DNA from: Rickettsia typhi
GTDB lineage: Bacteria > Pseudomonadota > Alphaproteobacteria > Rickettsiales > UBA1997
Assembly: GCA_945862535.1 (NCBI GenBank)
Contig: CAMAYG010000003.1
Coordinates: 1-64,000, forward strand
DNA: 64,000 nucleotides
Direction of reading: 5' to 3'
The notes under the pieces were generated by a model. That model did no database searches. It worked only from the letters and a program-made list of their open reading frames with translations, and was not told the DNA's origin. This document shows positions 47,452 to 57,336 of this stretch, piece after piece (within the stretch, counting starts at the first letter, position 1; the number at the start of each line of letters is the position of its first letter). The position numbers were made by a program, and so were the translations under genes.

Positions 47452-47549
47452 AGTCTTATAAGTTTTTGTTAATTAATATTGCCATCACCAAATTAAAGGT
47501 TTTATTTTTTAACAAGCAAGATAAATAAATTACCCAACGATAAGGAGCC

Positions 47550-49076
47550 TTATTGGCTAAGTTTTTTTAGGGCAGAAAGAGCCTTTTGCCGTGCTTGGTT
47601 ATGATTAACTATTGGCGGGAAGTAGTCTTTAGGGATTTTGTTACTAAATAAACCGGCATTAGCATCTTCGCCTAAATTGTGAATTGTGGCATTGTCGAGA
47701 TGTGCTAGCTGTGGCAAGAACTTCTTGATATATCTTGCCTCTTCGTCGAATTTTTGTGATTGTAAATGGGGGTTAAAGATACGGAAATATGGGGCGGCAT
47801 CGGCACCGCAACCTGCAACCCATTGCCAACTAATAACATTGCTTGCTAAATCGGCATCGACCAAGCAATCCCAGAACCATTTTTCGCCATCTTGCCAATT
47901 AATTAACAAGTCTTTTACTAAAAAAGAGCCAACAATCATGCGGGTGCGATTATGCATAAAGCCGGTAAGCCACAATTCTTGCATCGCCGAATCGACAATT
48001 GGGTAACCCGTTCTGCCTTTTTGCCATTTTTGCAAATGTTCTTGATAAAGTTTTTGGTCTTCTTGCCACGGAAAGTTGTTGAATCTGGGGTTGACTGCCC
48101 TAAAGTCACTTTCAGGAAAATGGTAAAGCAGATAATAGGCAAATTCTCTCCAGCCAATTTCGCTAATGAAAACCTTGATATTTTGCTGATAGTTCTCGGA
48201 ATCGTTGCCAAATTTATCGGCAATCTGATGCAATATTTGCAATGGCGATATTACTCCCAAAGCAAGGAAGGGCGACAATTTACTCGTGCCGTCTATTGCC
48301 GGAAAGTTGCGGTTATCCTGATAATTTAGGGCTTTTGTTGCAATAAAATCGGCACTTTTTTGTAAAATCTCTTCCTCGCTAAAACTTTGCCAAGATTTTA
48401 CTAAATTGTCTTGCCAATCGTGCCGATGTTTAATAAGTTCTAAAACATTAAGATCACGACAAAGAAATTTGCTTGAAAAAGCAGAATTTGGTATTGTGGC
48501 AATTTTACTAATCGAACTAACAGAAGGAGTAAGCTCGGGCAAGTCTTTGATTGCGGTTAGACAATTTCGCCAAAATGGGGTAAAAACCTTAAAAACTCCC
48601 TCGGTCTTATTTTTTATTTTACTAGGATGTATTAAAGTTTTAAGGTTAAATTGACAAAGTCTAATTTTACTATTATGGCAAAAATTTTCTAGTTCGGTAA
48701 AATATTTAACACTACGGCGATCGAAGCTTAAAGAGCAATAAATATCGCTAATTTTCTGCTCTTCGCATATCGATTTTACGAGATCGGCATTGCTAAATTT
48801 TGTCGAAAAATAATCGGCACTATTAACAAAAAACATTGTTAAATTTATTTTTTCCAGATTGTACAAAAACTCTTTAAGGCAATGATGTAAAAACCATTTA
48901 TTTGCTTGTCCGCGAGTCCGAAAATCTTGTTCGTTTAAAATAAAGACTATTATTGCTTCGTTGTGATTATTTAAAGCATTAAATAATAAAGGATTGTTAT
49001 TGATTCTTAAATTATCGTCTAATAAAATTAGGGCACAAGAATTGTTTTTATTTGCTGGTTCTGTTTTATTTAACAT
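47550..49076 (-). CDS. phrB: deoxyribodipyrimidine photolyase (class I)
   Basis: Light-driven repair of cyclobutane pyrimidine dimers using FAD. The N-terminal antenna-binding alpha/beta domain starts at CALILLDDNLRINNNPLL. The FAD-binding helical domain has LSPFLALGVISP, WREFAYYLLYHFPE, the signature TGFMHNRTRMIVGSFLVKDL and ADLASNVISWQWVAG. 508 residues, full length. It starts 20 bases from the divergent rmuC start, so their promoters must overlap the coding ends. A photolyase suggests that the host or the bacterium meets light. Confidence 0.95.
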   Translation of the reverse strand: MLNKTEPANKNNSCALILLDDNLRINNNPLLFNALNNHNEAIIVFILNEQDFRTRGQANKWFLHHCLKEFLYNLEKINLTMFFVNSADYFSTKFSNADLVKSICEEQKISDIYCSLSFDRRSVKYFTELENFCHNSKIRLCQFNLKTLIHPSKIKNKTEGVFKVFTPFWRNCLTAIKDLPELTPSVSSISKIATIPNSAFSSKFLCRDLNVLELIKHRHDWQDNLVKSWQSFSEEEILQKSADFIATKALNYQDNRNFPAIDGTSKLSPFLALGVISPLQILHQIADKFGNDSENYQQNIKVFISEIGWREFAYYLLYHFPESDFRAVNPRFNNFPWQEDQKLYQEHLQKWQKGRTGYPIVDSAMQELWLTGFMHNRTRMIVGSFLVKDLLINWQDGEKWFWDCLVDADLASNVISWQWVAGCGADAAPYFRIFNPHLQSQKFDEEARYIKKFLPQLAHLDNATIHNLGEDANAGLFSNKIPKDYFPPIVNHNQARQKALSALKKLSQ

Positions 49077-49096
49077 TATAATTTATCTAATTAAAA

Positions 49097-50449
49097 GTGG
49101 TATATATTTTTATAGCCCTAGTTTTGTTGTTAATCGTTGTGGCGATTGTGTTGCGGAACAAAAAACCATTACCTGCAACAGACATTAGTCAACAACAAAA
49201 TCAAGCAATAATTAGCCTAAAAAGTCAACTAGAATTTTTACAGCTACAAAACCAAGAGCAGTCAAAGAACATTAGCCAATTGCAACAAATTAATATCGAG
49301 CTAGAAAGAAACCTTGCTACAAGCAATGCCAATCAACAACATTTAAAAGAAACCAATATTAAATTATCGCAACAATATCAACAAGTAGAAGCAAAATTTT
49401 TGGCAGAATTCCAGAATCTTGCCCAAAAAGCCCTAGAGGAAAAGTCGCATAAATTTGTCGAAATTAATCAAAAAAACTTCCAGCCAGTCTTTGATGGAGT
49501 CGCTAAAGCCCTAGAAGAACTTAAAATTTCCCAAGCAAAACAAGAAACAGATTTTGGCAATCAAATTGCTAATTTAATGAAAGAAACCAGTAAAATCGGT
49601 CTTGAAGCCAATAATTTAGTTTCGGCACTTAAAAACCCTAAATATCAGGGAAATTGGGGCGAGATGATTTTGGAAATTATCCTAGAAAACTCTGGCTTGA
49701 TTGAGGGCGAACATTACATTAAAAATTACAGTGTTAATAACGAAGAAGGAAAAAGGCAAATCCCCGATTTTCTTATCAAAGTGCCAAATAATAATGGCGA
49801 TATTCAGCAACATATTGTTGTCGATGCTAAGGTATCGCTTACCGCATATGAAAAATACTGCAATAGCCACAATCCTAAAGACCAGCAAATATTTCTTGAA
49901 GATCATCTTAAATCATTAAAAAAACACCTTAGCGATTTGGCAGTCAAGCAATATCATTCAACTGCCGAAACTAAATCGGTTGTAGATTTTACTATTGCTT
50001 TTATTCCTATCGAGCCCGCATATTTACTGGCAATGCAGGCAGATCGCCAATTATGGCTTGAAAGTTTTAAAAAGAAGGTCTTGCTAGTTAGTCCAACAAA
50101 TTTTATTGTTTGCCTCAAAATTATTGGCGATTTATGGAGTCGTCAAAAACAAAATCAAAATGCTTTAGCAATTGTAAATCAGGCAGAAAGGCTTTATGAA
50201 AAAATTATTGGCTTTACCGAAAGTGTCGATAAAATTGGCAGTGCCCTAGATAATGCTAATAAACATTATAACGAAGCAATTAAAAAATTCCGCGATGGCA
50301 AAGGCAATGTTGCAAGTCAAATAGAAAAACTCAAAGATCTTGGGCTTCGTTCTAATAAGAAACTACCGCAGAATCTTACTAATACAGAATCCGATGACGA
50401 TGACACAGAAGGCGAAAGCACCGAAGAAAATAACTCTTTTATTAACTAA
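49097..50449 (+). CDS. rmuC: DNA recombination protein RmuC
   Basis: RmuC limits recombination at inverted repeats; the family has a PD-(D/E)xK-like nuclease core. One N-terminal membrane helix (residues 2-20), then a long coiled coil (about 35-110). The conserved core has NPKYQGNWGEMILE, RQIPDFLIKVP, VVDAKVSLTAYE and FIPIEPAYLLA. The start is a GTG at 49097; no ATG fits the membrane anchor. 450 residues. The C-terminus is acidic. Divergent from phrB with only 20 bases between. Confidence 0.93.
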   Translation: MVYIFIALVLLLIVVAIVLRNKKPLPATDISQQQNQAIISLKSQLEFLQLQNQEQSKNISQLQQINIELERNLATSNANQQHLKETNIKLSQQYQQVEAKFLAEFQNLAQKALEEKSHKFVEINQKNFQPVFDGVAKALEELKISQAKQETDFGNQIANLMKETSKIGLEANNLVSALKNPKYQGNWGEMILEIILENSGLIEGEHYIKNYSVNNEEGKRQIPDFLIKVPNNNGDIQQHIVVDAKVSLTAYEKYCNSHNPKDQQIFLEDHLKSLKKHLSDLAVKQYHSTAETKSVVDFTIAFIPIEPAYLLAMQADRQLWLESFKKKVLLVSPTNFIVCLKIIGDLWSRQKQNQNALAIVNQAERLYEKIIGFTESVDKIGSALDNANKHYNEAIKKFRDGKGNVASQIEKLKDLGLRSNKKLPQNLTNTESDDDDTEGESTEENNSFIN

Positions 50450-50507
50450 ACAATGTTACTTTAACTAATTTTTACCTAAAAAACTTACCATTAATTTACT
50501 ATCTTAT

Positions 50508-51638
50508 ATGACAAACAACTCTAATTCAGCCAATAATCACCCAATGTTTCAGCCAATTAAATGCGGAGATCTCACTTTGGCGAATCGTATTATTATGGCT
50601 CCACTTACCAGAATGCGGTCGCAACAACCGGGAAATATTCCGCAACAGCTTAATGCCGAATATTATAGCCAGAGAGCAACTGCGGGGCTAATTATTTCCG
50701 AGGCAACTCAAATTTCACAACAGGGGCAGGGCTATCCCGCCACTCCCGGGATTTATTCGCAAGACCAAATTGCTGGTTGGAAACTAGTAACCGAAGCGGT
50801 TCACAATAATAACGGCAAGATATTTTGTCAATTGTGGCATGTTGGCAGGGTTTCGCATGTTTCGCATCAGCCAAATGGCGACCTTCCTGTTTCGGCATCG
50901 GCAATTAAGCCAAAAAATGCAGGAACATTTTCTGCTCAGTGGAAGCCTGTTGCACTAGAAACTCCAAGAGCCCTAGAAACTAGCGAAGTTAGAGCAATTA
51001 TTGCCGATTTTAAAAAATCAGCACAAAATGCCAAAGATGCAGGATTCGACGGAGTCGAGGTTCATGGAGCAAATGGCTATTTATTAGACCAATTCCTACA
51101 AGACGGATCCAATAAAAGAGACGATGAATTTGGCGGCTCTATTGCTAATCGTGCTAGGTTCTTGCTAGAAGTTGTTGATGCGGTAGCATTAATTTTTGGA
51201 GCTGGTAGAGTTGGTGTTCGTTTATCGCCTTTTGGCACCTTTAACGATATGCAAGATAGCAATCCTGTTGAATTGTTTAATTATGTTGTTGCAGAGTTAA
51301 ATAATAGAAATATCGCTTATTTACACCTAATCGAGCCTAGAGCAACAATGGCAGGCGGTAGCGATGAAACAAACTTCGAGGCACCAAAAACCGCAAATCT
51401 TTTTAGAAAATTATTTAAAGGTTTGGTTATCTCTGCCGGAGGTTACGATTTATCACTAGCCAAACAAGCAATTTCCGACAACGAAGCCGATGCCATTGCT
51501 TTTGGTAGATTATATATCGCCAACCCAGATTTAGTCGCAAGATTCCAAAATAATCTAGAATTAAATAAATATAATCGTGCAACCTTTTATGGTGGCGGTG
51601 CTAAAGGCTATACCGATTATCCTTTTGTGCAAAATTAA
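50508..51638 (+). CDS. Old Yellow Enzyme-type NADPH flavin oxidoreductase (NemA-like)
   Basis: FMN enzyme that reduces activated double bonds or N-ethylmaleimide-like electrophiles. TIM barrel with MAPLTRMRS, CQLWHVGRVSH, the active-site pair in GVEVHGANGYLLDQFL, NKRDDEFGGS and AIAFGRLYIANPDL. 376 residues, standard. The physiological substrate is not known. It lies 58 bases after rmuC and 23 before mrp, all in one direction. Confidence 0.92.
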   Translation: MTNNSNSANNHPMFQPIKCGDLTLANRIIMAPLTRMRSQQPGNIPQQLNAEYYSQRATAGLIISEATQISQQGQGYPATPGIYSQDQIAGWKLVTEAVHNNNGKIFCQLWHVGRVSHVSHQPNGDLPVSASAIKPKNAGTFSAQWKPVALETPRALETSEVRAIIADFKKSAQNAKDAGFDGVEVHGANGYLLDQFLQDGSNKRDDEFGGSIANRARFLLEVVDAVALIFGAGRVGVRLSPFGTFNDMQDSNPVELFNYVVAELNNRNIAYLHLIEPRATMAGGSDETNFEAPKTANLFRKLFKGLVISAGGYDLSLAKQAISDNEADAIAFGRLYIANPDLVARFQNNLELNKYNRATFYGGGAKGYTDYPFVQN

Positions 51639-51661
51639 TCAGATATTATTCAAACCAAAAA

Positions 51662-52927
51662 GTGCAACCGACAAATCTACAAGAGTTAAAAGAAATTTTA
51701 CCTAGCTTTACCATGGCAGAAGCGAAGCTTAACAAGCAATATCAAAATTTGCTTAATTTGCTTGCTACTCCAATAGAGTCCGATTCTAATTTTACTATTT
51801 TCTTTGAATTACCAGAAGAAAACGATTTTCACCAAGAATCTCTTATATTTATCGAAAAGCATCTCGTTGCTAACTTAGAAAATGTTATCAAAAAAGAAAT
51901 TAGAGTTATTTTTAATTTGCAAAAGAGGCTATTGCAATCGGGGAAATCAACGGAAAAACCGCTAGAAGAAAAGCCAGAACAGCCAAAGGAAAAACTGCAA
52001 CATACAGCACATTCCCATCAAAAAAATGCCAATTCTAAAAAAAGAGCAATTGCAGGAGTGAAGCAAATTCTTGCTGTTGCTGCCAATAAAGGCGGGGTTG
52101 GTAAATCTACCATTGCCTGTAATTTGGCAATTAAACTTGCTAATAAAGGCTATAAAATTGCCTTGGTCGATGCCGATATTTACGGCCCCTCGGTGCCACA
52201 TTTAATGAAGCTCGAAAATAAAAAGCCAGAAATTATTAATAATTTAATAAAACCGCTTAATGCTTTTGGTGTTAAGGTGATGTCTATTGGTTTTATTGTC
52301 AACGAAAGTTCTGCTGGAATATGGCGGGGCCCGATGGTTACAAAAATTTTATTTCAACTATTTCATCAGGTGTTGTGGGTAGAAAATCAGGAAGAGGAAA
52401 TTGATTTAATGATTATCGATATGCCTCCGGGGACAGGAGATGTTTATCTATCTATTGGCGAATCTTTGGCAATAGATGGAATGATGCTAGTTTCCACCCC
52501 GCAACAACTTGCAGTTTCCGACCTTAAAAAGTCTATTGATTGTTGCCATAAACTAGAAATACCAATTGTTGGAATTGTAGAAAATATGAGCTTTTTGCCT
52601 GTAATTAAGAAAATTAGCTGGTTGCAGAAATTGCTTTCTATAATATTTTGCGGTATAAAATTTAACTTTTTGCATGGTAAAATCAAAAATAATATTAGCA
52701 AGAAATACCACATTAAAAAAGAATATATTTTTGGTAAAAATTGCTTAAAAAACCTTGCTAAAGACAACAATATCAATGTTATCGCCGAATTACCAATTAG
52801 TCAAATATTGCAAGATGTTAATAAAATAAACTCTAATCACAACAAAGAAAATAAAATTATAATAAATACCTTGTTCGATAAAATTATTAAATATTTAGAA
52901 AATAATCTAATAAAAGTTAAAAAATAG
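51662..52927 (+). CDS. mrp: Mrp/ApbC-type iron-sulfur carrier ATPase, divergent C-terminus
   Basis: P-loop ATPase that delivers Fe-S clusters. An N-terminal MIP18-like region (residues 1-85) is followed by a Lys/Gln/Glu-rich linker, then the deviant Walker A AANKGGVGKST, ALVDADIYGPSVPH and IIDMPPGTGDVYL. After GIVENMSFL the usual CxxC cluster-binding motif is absent. In its place is a basic, partly hydrophobic segment of about 50 residues (ISWLQKLLSIIFCGIKF and on), and the sequence returns at YIFGKNCLKNLAK. Only a lone Cys is present there. Start GTG at 51662; no ATG upstream in frame is better. 421 residues against about 350-370 usual. Confidence 0.88.
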   Translation: MQPTNLQELKEILPSFTMAEAKLNKQYQNLLNLLATPIESDSNFTIFFELPEENDFHQESLIFIEKHLVANLENVIKKEIRVIFNLQKRLLQSGKSTEKPLEEKPEQPKEKLQHTAHSHQKNANSKKRAIAGVKQILAVAANKGGVGKSTIACNLAIKLANKGYKIALVDADIYGPSVPHLMKLENKKPEIINNLIKPLNAFGVKVMSIGFIVNESSAGIWRGPMVTKILFQLFHQVLWVENQEEEIDLMIIDMPPGTGDVYLSIGESLAIDGMMLVSTPQQLAVSDLKKSIDCCHKLEIPIVGIVENMSFLPVIKKISWLQKLLSIIFCGIKFNFLHGKIKNNISKKYHIKKEYIFGKNCLKNLAKDNNINVIAELPISQILQDVNKINSNHNKENKIIINTLFDKIIKYLENNLIKVKK

Positions 52928-53801
52928 TTGACAATAATTTTATTAGCAGTTACCTTATAGAAATGTTTGAGAGTTATTGCTAATTTCCAATAGTACTCAA
53001 AATAAATCAACACCCAATAAACAATAGCAAATTTGTTTATTTTATCGACAACCTAAATATCTAAACATGGCATCACTAAAAACAGATTCTACCCTTATCT
53101 TTTTATTTATTGGCAGGAATTTGCTAAATTTTTCCAAGATTATCAAAGCGGAATGTAGCAAAATCAACATTTCTAATCATATATGTTTGAATAACTTTAA
53201 TAAATTTTACCCTAACAGGAAATAATCATTATTTTAGATTTCTCATAATATTTCCTACTTTTAAAAACAAGGTATTGTAATATCAAATATTTCAATACGA
53301 AAATAGTATGATAATATCTGGCAATTAAGCACGATCACCCTCGTCGTTTAATAGTTGTTCTTTGTTGTTAATTCTAATGGAGAATAGCTAAGCTTGGTCA
53401 GATAAATTGATATTGTGTTTAAGATTGCATAATAAATCGGTTTAATTGTAAAAAATATTAAAAATTTTACAACTAATGCTGTAAATTTGTTAATTAATCT
53501 GCCATTAATGTTAATAATTAATTTTACTATTATAAAGCTTAGCAATTGATAGCCATAACTGCATCACATATCAAACCCAATACCAAATGGCTATTAAATT
53601 GTTTCGTTGTTGGTTGATTCTAGTAAAATTAATCATTTAATCTATTTAATGTCGTTAGATTTTAACAAAAAATTTACTGCAATTGGTTGTTTTAAATATT
53701 TTACAATAATTATCCAATTTTAGTATTTTAAATTTAGATAATTTTTGACCAAGCTAAACCCTTGTTAAATTTGATACAATTGCCCTAATAATTGATATAT
53801 T
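52928..53801. other. 874-bp region without a recognisable gene
   Basis: The longest stretch in the window without a convincing gene. Short frames exist (a 52-codon one from 53067 on the plus strand, a 65-codon hydrophobic one at 53348-53545 on the minus strand), but neither has a family, a clear ribosome-binding site or operon context. No tRNA, tmRNA or other structured RNA was recognised. It may hold decayed genes. Confidence 0.5.
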
Positions 53802-54278
53802 CTATTGTTGTTGCAAATCACCTATTTGATTGCTAGATTTTAGTGGCTGACAAGGCGAGCTCTTGCTAATTATTGTTTCTGGTATATTTCTAACATATTT
53901 CTCGTTATCGATATAAATTTCACCGTTTTTTTCTATAACAGGATTCTTTGAGGCTACTATTAAACTACCGTTTCTGTCTGTTAATTTCGATTCTTTTGCT
54001 GTTGTGGTAATGTATATTTCTTGCTTTTGATCTGGAATGTAAATTCCTTCAACTAAAATATCGCCATTTCTGGTGCCAGAAAATTTACTGCCATTAGCAA
54101 AAAACTCTTTACAGTAACCTTCTTTATTTATTGCTCCGTAGTAAATTCCGCCATTTTGGTAGTCAATTCTAATTTGATTATTTTGAAAATAAGTTTCTCG
54201 GTCTCCGCTAGAATTTGTAATTGTTTCTAAGATTTCAAATTCTTCTGTTAATTTTTCTTCTTTTGTTTTATGTTCCAT
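53802..54278 (-). CDS. unknown small protein with MORN-like repeats
   Basis: 158 residues, hydrophilic, without signal peptide or membrane segment. The middle (about residues 35-80) shows a spaced pattern of Tyr/Phe-x-Gly and Asn-Gly turns (NGGIYYGAINKEG, NGSKFSGTRNGDILVEG) typical of two or three degenerate MORN repeats. The C-terminus is Pro/Ser/Gln-rich and ends in LQQQ. MORN proteins often bind membranes or other proteins, and in pathogens some are effectors. The assignment rests on pattern alone. Surrounded by non-coding DNA on both sides. Confidence 0.5.
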   Translation of the reverse strand: MEHKTKEEKLTEEFEILETITNSSGDRETYFQNNQIRIDYQNGGIYYGAINKEGYCKEFFANGSKFSGTRNGDILVEGIYIPDQKQEIYITTTAKESKLTDRNGSLIVASKNPVIEKNGEIYIDNEKYVRNIPETIISKSSPCQPLKSSNQIGDLQQQ

Positions 54279-54714
54279 TGTTTTATGTTCTATTTTAAAT
54301 TCTGTTGATTTTGCTACTGCTAATTTGTTATCGCCACTCTTCTTTGTTTGATTTAACTGCTTAGGCTCTTAAGTTATTATCAAAACCAGTAAAAAATTCA
54401 GTAAAAAATTCAGTAAAAAATTAAAGTGGCTCTGTTTTTTAACATCTTCTTAAATCTAAAAAATAATATTGTAAAATCAAAATATTTTTTATTTGCTAAT
54501 TTTATTTGTATCGTTTTATTATTAAAAAAGCCTTGACTTTTATAAAATCATTGCAACAGATTAAAAGAAATTTAGTTTATTTGTAGTTAATGATAAGTTG
54601 CGAGCAAATAAGATTAATAAAATAATTTAGTTTGATGCTTGGCAATTCTTAATTTGCTAACTTAGATTAAATATTGTTTTTTGCTAAAAATTAACTTAAT
54701 AAATCAGCCGCATA
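54279..54714. other. 436-bp intergenic region before topA, with a 12-bp triplicate
   Basis: AT-rich, no gene. It contains three perfect tandem copies of CAGTAAAAAATT at 54387-54422. A TTGACT at 54533 may be a -35 element for topA, but no matching -10 is convincing. Confidence 0.45.
54387..54422. repeat. three perfect 12-bp tandem repeats
   Basis: CAGTAAAAAATT repeated at 54387, 54399 and 54411 in the gap upstream of topA. Non-coding. Copy number may vary between strains. Confidence 0.85.
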
Positions 54715-57279
54715 ATGACAAATCTTGTTATTGTAGAATCGCCAGCCAAAGCAAAAACCATCGAAAAATACCTTGGTAAGAAATATCGTGTCGTTGCTTC
54801 ATTTGGACATATAAGAGAACTTCCGAGTAAGGAAGGTTCCGTTGAGCCTGAGAATAATTTCTTAATGCATTATCAGGTTGGTAGTCGTTCTAATAAATAT
54901 GTTAGCGAAATTGCAAAATTGGCAAAAGAAGCAGATAAAATAATTCTTGCCCCCGATCCAGATCGCGAAGGAGAATCTATCGCATGGCATATTATCGAGG
55001 TTTTAAAGCAAAAAAAGGCAATAAGTGAAGATAGTTATAATTCGGCATTATCCACTAGTAGTGAAGACTTTTCAAAAGACAGCGGTGCAAAAAAGGTAAA
55101 AATTGAAAGAGTTGTATTTAATGCCATTACCAAGAACTCTATTATTGAAGCCATAGAGAAGCCTCGCAAAATCGATATGGATCTAGTTAATGCTCAGCAA
55201 GCAAGAAGGGCTCTAGATTATTTGGTTGGTTTTAATTTGTCTCCGGTATTATGGCGAAAACTACCCGGTTCTCGTTCCGCTGGAAGGGTTCAATCTGTTG
55301 CTTTAAGATTAATTTGCGATCGCGAAGACGAGATTCAGGTTTTTAAAAATCAGGAATATTGGACAATTAAGGTTGATTTGGCAAAATTCCCCGATGCGGT
55401 AGATTTTAATCAGAAACATTATCAATTAACGGCAAATCTTTACGAATATCAGCAAAAAAAATGCGATAAATTTTTTGTTGGCAATAAACAGCATGCCGAT
55501 GATATAGTTGCAAGCCTTAATGGTAAAGAATATTTTATCGAACAAATTCAAAAAAAGCAAAGTCGTCGTAGGGCTTATGCACCATTTACCACTTCTTCCT
55601 TACAGCAAGAAGCGGCAAGAAAGCTTGGTTTTTCTGCTAGTTTTACAATGAGTGTTGCTCAGAAGCTTTATGAAGGTGTGGAAATTGAAGGTAGTAATCA
55701 GGGTTTGATAACCTACATGAGGACGGATTCAATTGCAATTACCCCAGAGGCACTTGAAAAGATTAGGATGTTAATTAAAGAGAATTATGGCGATAAATAT
55801 TTACCAGCCCAAACCAATATTTTCCGTAATAAAGTAAAAAATGCCCAAGAGGCACATGAGGCGATTAGACCTGCAGATTTTTCGATGCAGCCAGATAAGA
55901 TAGAAAGGTTCTTAACCAAAGAACAATTGGCATTATATGAATTAATCTGGAAAAGAACTATTGCTTCGCAAATGTCGGATGTAGTTTTTGATCAGGTTGT
56001 TGTCGATGTTTTAACCAAACCATCTTTGGCAAAATTTAAGGCTAATGGCTCTATTATTGCTTTTGACGGGTTTTATAAGATTTATCGTGAAGACTTAGAT
56101 GAAAAAGATTCTTCTGTGGCAGATGAGCAAAATAGTCAATTGCCACAGCTAAATGAAGGAGAATTTTTAGATCTTAACAAAATTAATCCAGATCAGCATT
56201 TTACAGAGCCGCCACCACGATATAGCGAAGCTAGTTTAGTAAAAAAGATGGAAGAATTAGGTATTGGTCGCCCTTCGACATATGCCAATATTATTTCTGT
56301 TTTACAAGATCGTAGCTATGTTATTTTAGAAAAGAAAAGATTCATTCCTCAGGAATTAGGCAGAATAGTAACTACTTTTCTTAAAGAGTTCTTTGCAATT
56401 TATGTTGCTTTTGACTATACTGCGGAATTAGAAAATCAGCTCGATGAAATTTCTAATGGCGAAGTTAATTGGCAAGAATTTTTAGCAAAATTTTGGCATA
56501 ATTTTAAAGGAAATGTTGAGGATGTTTCTAGTCGTAGCTTTTCCGAGGTTTTAGAATCTATTGGCAATAAAATTGTTATGCAATTTTTGGGCTGTAAAGA
56601 AGATGGCTCAATTAACAACGATTGCGATCAGTGTGGTAAAGGTCACCTAAATTTAAAAATTGGTAAATTTGGTGCTTTTCTTGGCTGTTCCAATTACCCA
56701 GATTGCAAAAATGTTCGCAAAATATTTCAGCAAAATTTAAATGAAAGTAGCGACGAAGCCCTGCAAAAATCTAATTTCGAGCCAAAAACTCTTGGGGTAG
56801 ATAGTGCAACAGGATACGAAATTGCTCTTAAGACTGGTCCTTTTGGCCCTTATCTAGAGCTAATTGGCAGTGAAAATATTAGCACCAATACTAAAACCGC
56901 CCCCCCTTCCACAAAAGAAAAGAAGGTTAAAGCTGTTGTCAAGAAGCCCAAAAGAGTTTCTTTACCAAAAAATCTTGACATCAACACGATAACTCTAGAA
57001 CAAGCTGAGAAGATTTTATCTTTACCGCGGGAAGTTGGGGTTCATCCAGAAACAAAAGAAAAAATTGTTGCTAACATTGGCCCTTATGGACCATACTTAC
57101 TGCACAATAAAAAATTTACCTCGGTAAAAGAAGATGATATTTTATCGATTGGGCTTAACAGGGCAGTAGATTTAATTCATCAAGATCAGATAAACAAAAG
57201 TTCTAGCAACAAGGTTGCTAAGAAGTGGGGCAAGTCTGCCAGTAGCTCTAAAAGCACTAAAAAGACAAAAAAAACCTAA
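54715..57279 (+). CDS. topA: DNA topoisomerase I
   Basis: Type IA topoisomerase that relaxes negative supercoils. The TOPRIM domain is at the N-terminus (LVIVESPAKAKTIEKYLG, PDPDREGESIAWH). The catalytic Tyr is in GLITYMRTDS. One complete Cys4 zinc ribbon follows (CDQCGKGHLN, LGCSNYPDC), then two degenerate C-terminal repeats with ALKTGPFGPYLEL and NIGPYGPYLLH. It ends in a Lys/Ser-rich tail. 854 residues, full length. A 58-bp gap separates it from the LapA-like gene. dprA often precedes topA in alphaproteobacteria but is not here. Confidence 0.97.
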   Translation: MTNLVIVESPAKAKTIEKYLGKKYRVVASFGHIRELPSKEGSVEPENNFLMHYQVGSRSNKYVSEIAKLAKEADKIILAPDPDREGESIAWHIIEVLKQKKAISEDSYNSALSTSSEDFSKDSGAKKVKIERVVFNAITKNSIIEAIEKPRKIDMDLVNAQQARRALDYLVGFNLSPVLWRKLPGSRSAGRVQSVALRLICDREDEIQVFKNQEYWTIKVDLAKFPDAVDFNQKHYQLTANLYEYQQKKCDKFFVGNKQHADDIVASLNGKEYFIEQIQKKQSRRRAYAPFTTSSLQQEAARKLGFSASFTMSVAQKLYEGVEIEGSNQGLITYMRTDSIAITPEALEKIRMLIKENYGDKYLPAQTNIFRNKVKNAQEAHEAIRPADFSMQPDKIERFLTKEQLALYELIWKRTIASQMSDVVFDQVVVDVLTKPSLAKFKANGSIIAFDGFYKIYREDLDEKDSSVADEQNSQLPQLNEGEFLDLNKINPDQHFTEPPPRYSEASLVKKMEELGIGRPSTYANIISVLQDRSYVILEKKRFIPQELGRIVTTFLKEFFAIYVAFDYTAELENQLDEISNGEVNWQEFLAKFWHNFKGNVEDVSSRSFSEVLESIGNKIVMQFLGCKEDGSINNDCDQCGKGHLNLKIGKFGAFLGCSNYPDCKNVRKIFQQNLNESSDEALQKSNFEPKTLGVDSATGYEIALKTGPFGPYLELIGSENISTNTKTAPPSTKEKKVKAVVKKPKRVSLPKNLDINTITLEQAEKILSLPREVGVHPETKEKIVANIGPYGPYLLHNKKFTSVKEDDILSIGLNRAVDLIHQDQINKSSSNKVAKKWGKSASSSKSTKKTKKT

Positions 57280-57336
57280 TTTTAATGTAAAAGTCCCTTA
57301 AAATCCAAATTATAAAATCTAAATTAATATTGATAA

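Noticed and set aside
47952..48329. 125-codon plus-strand ORF inside phrB
   Set aside because: It is antisense to the photolyase FAD-binding domain, which is clearly the coding strand.
53348..53545. 65-codon hydrophobic ORF on the minus strand
   Set aside because: No family, no ribosome-binding site and no operon context; such frames arise easily in AT-rich DNA.
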